Shown: piece by piece, positions 4,317 through 5,696 of the stretch
How the letters are laid out: every line of letters starts with the position of its first letter
Numbering within the stretch: the first letter of the stretch is position 1
Assembly (NCBI GenBank): GCA_014859215.1
Contig: JACUUS010000144.1
Location: 1-5,696 of the forward strand
Source of the DNA: Dehalococcoidia bacterium
GTDB lineage: Bacteria; Chloroflexota; Dehalococcoidia; SZUA-161
Reading direction: 5' to 3'
Length of the DNA stretch: 5,696 nucleotides
The notes under the pieces: model-generated
The model's database searches: none
Told to the model about the DNA's origin: nothing
Seen by the model: the letters and a program-made list of their open reading frames with translations, nothing else
Program-made: the position numbers and the translations under genes

Positions 4317-5696
4317 TTAGCCTGAAATTTCCAGGGCGCCGAGTTTCTCAGATGTCGGCACTCCCGTGTCATCCCATCCTCTCAGCCTGTAGTATTCGGG
4401 CAGCATCTTGTGAAGTTCCACTACCTGCCCCTTTGCCGGGCCTTCCGGCATCGGCTCTTCCAGCAGCCTTTTTGGCAGGGTATCGTCTTTGCAGGTCATC
4501 CCCGCCTTGAGGTTAAACAATCGTTCGAGGTTGAATATTCTTTCGCCGACTTTCATCAGGCCGTCGTGCCCGCCGATGTCAACCCCCGTCCCGGCCACCA
4601 TAAGGTCTGCGAACAACTCCGGCGGTATGATAATCAGGATGAAGTTGCAGACCCCGCTCGCGTCAATGGCCCCATAGAAGTCCTGCACATCCTTTGCCAT
4701 CCTTGGCTTGGTGGCAGTGTCAAAGGGATCGACCCTTGTACCTTCGGTCTCGCCTGCCTCGCCCTTGGCGATGCGGTTCCACATGCCCATGGCGAAAAGC
4801 TCGTCGTTGTTAAGCTCGCCGCGGATATGGTCTCCGCCGCGGTTGTTGGTCGCATAAGCGAGGCCGAGTCCCTTGCAGGCGCGGGGGTCGTAGTTGGGAA
4901 ACTCCTGCTTCTTTGTGCCCATCGAATACTCGGGATGCCCGTACTTCTCGGCCATCCGGTATGATCCTTCGGCGAGGATTCTGCCGAAGCCGTCCCTGAG
5001 TGCGATCTTAGGCACCAGCTCGGTAAGCGCCCTGGCGTTCCCGAAATTGAGCTTGAAGGCCACATCCTTCTCGGGGAGATAACCTCGCTCGAAGAGCTCC
5101 ATGGCGCAGGCTATGGTGGCGCCGGTGGAGATCGTGTCGAGGCCCATGTCATTGCAGACATAGGAGGCCTTCACGATTTCGGCCTGGCTGTCGATACCGC
5201 AGCATGAATCCAGGGAGCCAGCGCTTTCGTACTCGGGGCCCTCGCCGGCTCCTTCCAGGCCGGGTACGGTCACTCTGCCAATGCGGGCGCACCCCAGGTG
5301 GCAGCCGAAGCATGCTTTGCCGAATTTGCCCCGGATGGAATAGTTCGCCGCGAAAGACTGGCCGCCCATTTTCTGGTAACCCTCGAATACACCGCTCTGG
5401 AAGTTCCTGGTGGGAAGGGCCCCGACATCATTCGAGGCCTCCACGACGCAAATAGTCCCGTAGTTGCGAAGGTCTTCGGCCATCAGCGGGGACCCTATCA
5501 GGTAAGCCTGGTAGGACTCCCAGGCGGCTTTCCTGAAAGCCTCGGGATTGGCGACCTGGAGCCCTTTGGTACCTCTCACCGCTACTGCCTTGAGGTTCTT
5601 TGAACCCATGACCGCGCCGGGCCCGCCCCGGCCTGCCGCCCTGCCGGCCGCAACCCCGCCGTTCACAATGCATGCGAAGCGGACAAGGTTCTCGCC
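4317..5696 (-). CDS. aor: Aldehyde ferredoxin oxidoreductase (AOR family, tungsten-pterin enzyme), 5' end outside window
   Basis: AOR enzymes oxidise aldehydes to carboxylic acids, or reduce acids, with ferredoxin or a partner subunit as electron carrier, using a bis-pterin tungsten cofactor and one [4Fe-4S] cluster in the cytosol. The visible 459 residues enter at GENLVRFACIVNGG, which continues to the window edge; a GTG at 5666 is inside the protein and not the start. Marks are GRGGPGAVMGSKNLKAVAVRG (22-42), the cluster cysteines CFGCHLGC (129-136) with the fourth likely Cys350 in DASGVCNF, GPEYESAG (153-160), and CNDMGLDTISTGATIA (181-196). The C-terminal KAGMTCKDDTLPKR and a YYRLRGWDDTGVPT ending (435-448) are also typical. 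By alignment with the Pyrococcus enzyme (cluster Cys288/291/295 of 605) about 160 N-terminal residues are missing, giving a normal full length near 620. The aldehyde substrate cannot be read from sequence. The next gene encodes a likely flavoprotein partner. Confidence 0.95.
   Translation of the reverse strand, partial: GENLVRFACIVNGGVAAGRAAGRGGPGAVMGSKNLKAVAVRGTKGLQVANPEAFRKAAWESYQAYLIGSPLMAEDLRNYGTICVVEASNDVGALPTRNFQSGVFEGYQKMGGQSFAANYSIRGKFGKACFGCHLGCARIGRVTVPGLEGAGEGPEYESAGSLDSCCGIDSQAEIVKASYVCNDMGLDTISTGATIACAMELFERGYLPEKDVAFKLNFGNARALTELVPKIALRDGFGRILAEGSYRMAEKYGHPEYSMGTKKQEFPNYDPRACKGLGLAYATNNRGGDHIRGELNNDELFAMGMWNRIAKGEAGETEGTRVDPFDTATKPRMAKDVQDFYGAIDASGVCNFILIIIPPELFADLMVAGTGVDIGGHDGLMKVGERIFNLERLFNLKAGMTCKDDTLPKRLLEEPMPEGPAKGQVVELHKMLPEYYRLRGWDDTGVPTSEKLGALEISG

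Noticed and set aside
4241..4372. Upstream extension of the flavoprotein to an ATG at 4372
   Set aside because: It overlaps the AOR gene end, adds residues unlike the family, and lacks a ribosome binding site. The ATG at 4240 has GGAGGG and begins just before the FAD-binding fold.
4634..5065. Minus-strand open frame of 143 codons inside the AOR gene
   Set aside because: It is a frame-shifted shadow. The AOR frame is continuous through it with cluster and cofactor motifs on both sides, so there is no frameshift.
5664..5666. GTG at 5666 as the start of the AOR gene
   Set aside because: The same frame stays open to the window edge and encodes conserved AOR residues upstream of this codon, so it is an internal valine.

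Overview
The window looks like part of one operon-like run of five genes from a strict anaerobe. All five lie on the minus strand, so the window is transcribed from high to low coordinates, and both outer genes run off the edges. GC content looks to be in the high 50s by eye. A tungsten-type aldehyde:ferredoxin oxidoreductase, a folate/corrinoid methyltransferase and a phenylacetate-CoA-ligase-type enzyme together suggest an anaerobic bacterium that handles carboxylic or aromatic acids and C1 units. Desulfobacterota, anaerobic Bacillota and Chloroflexota would all fit. The sequence alone does not decide the phylum.

In transcription order the layout is as follows. (1) 5696-4317: aldehyde ferredoxin oxidoreductase, lacking roughly its first 160 residues. 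(2) 4240-2999: a two-dinucleotide-domain FAD/NAD(P) oxidoreductase. (3) 2958-2104: a pterin-binding methyltransferase of the MtrH/AcsE/MtgA type. (4) 2000-963: a Rossmann dehydrogenase of the 2,4-diaminopentanoate dehydrogenase/DapB-like family. (5) 937-1: the first 312 residues of a phenylacetate-CoA ligase family enzyme. The last gene has no stop inside the window, so a simple stop-to-stop ORF search misses it. The gaps are 76, 40, 103 and 25 bases. Every complete gene and gene 5 has a recognisable Shine-Dalgarno sequence. No RNA gene, insertion sequence, CRISPR array or plus-strand gene is supported.

The best-supported functional unit is genes 1 and 2: an AOR subunit followed by a flavoprotein that could pass its electrons to or from NAD(P), as in the AorABC complex of Aromatoleum. 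Gene 5 could activate the acid made by AOR to its CoA thioester. Genes 3 and 4 add a methyl-transfer step and an NAD(P)-linked oxidoreduction of an unknown, possibly amino-bearing, substrate. I do not recognise this five-gene set as a described pathway. A catabolic route for a methylated or aminated acid or aldehyde is inference only.

Three of the four gene junctions carry small inverted repeats. One, at 952-980, covers the stop codon of gene 4 and ends just before the ribosome binding site of gene 5. The fourth junction, 2001-2103, has an orphan perfect Shine-Dalgarno sequence but no clear gene.
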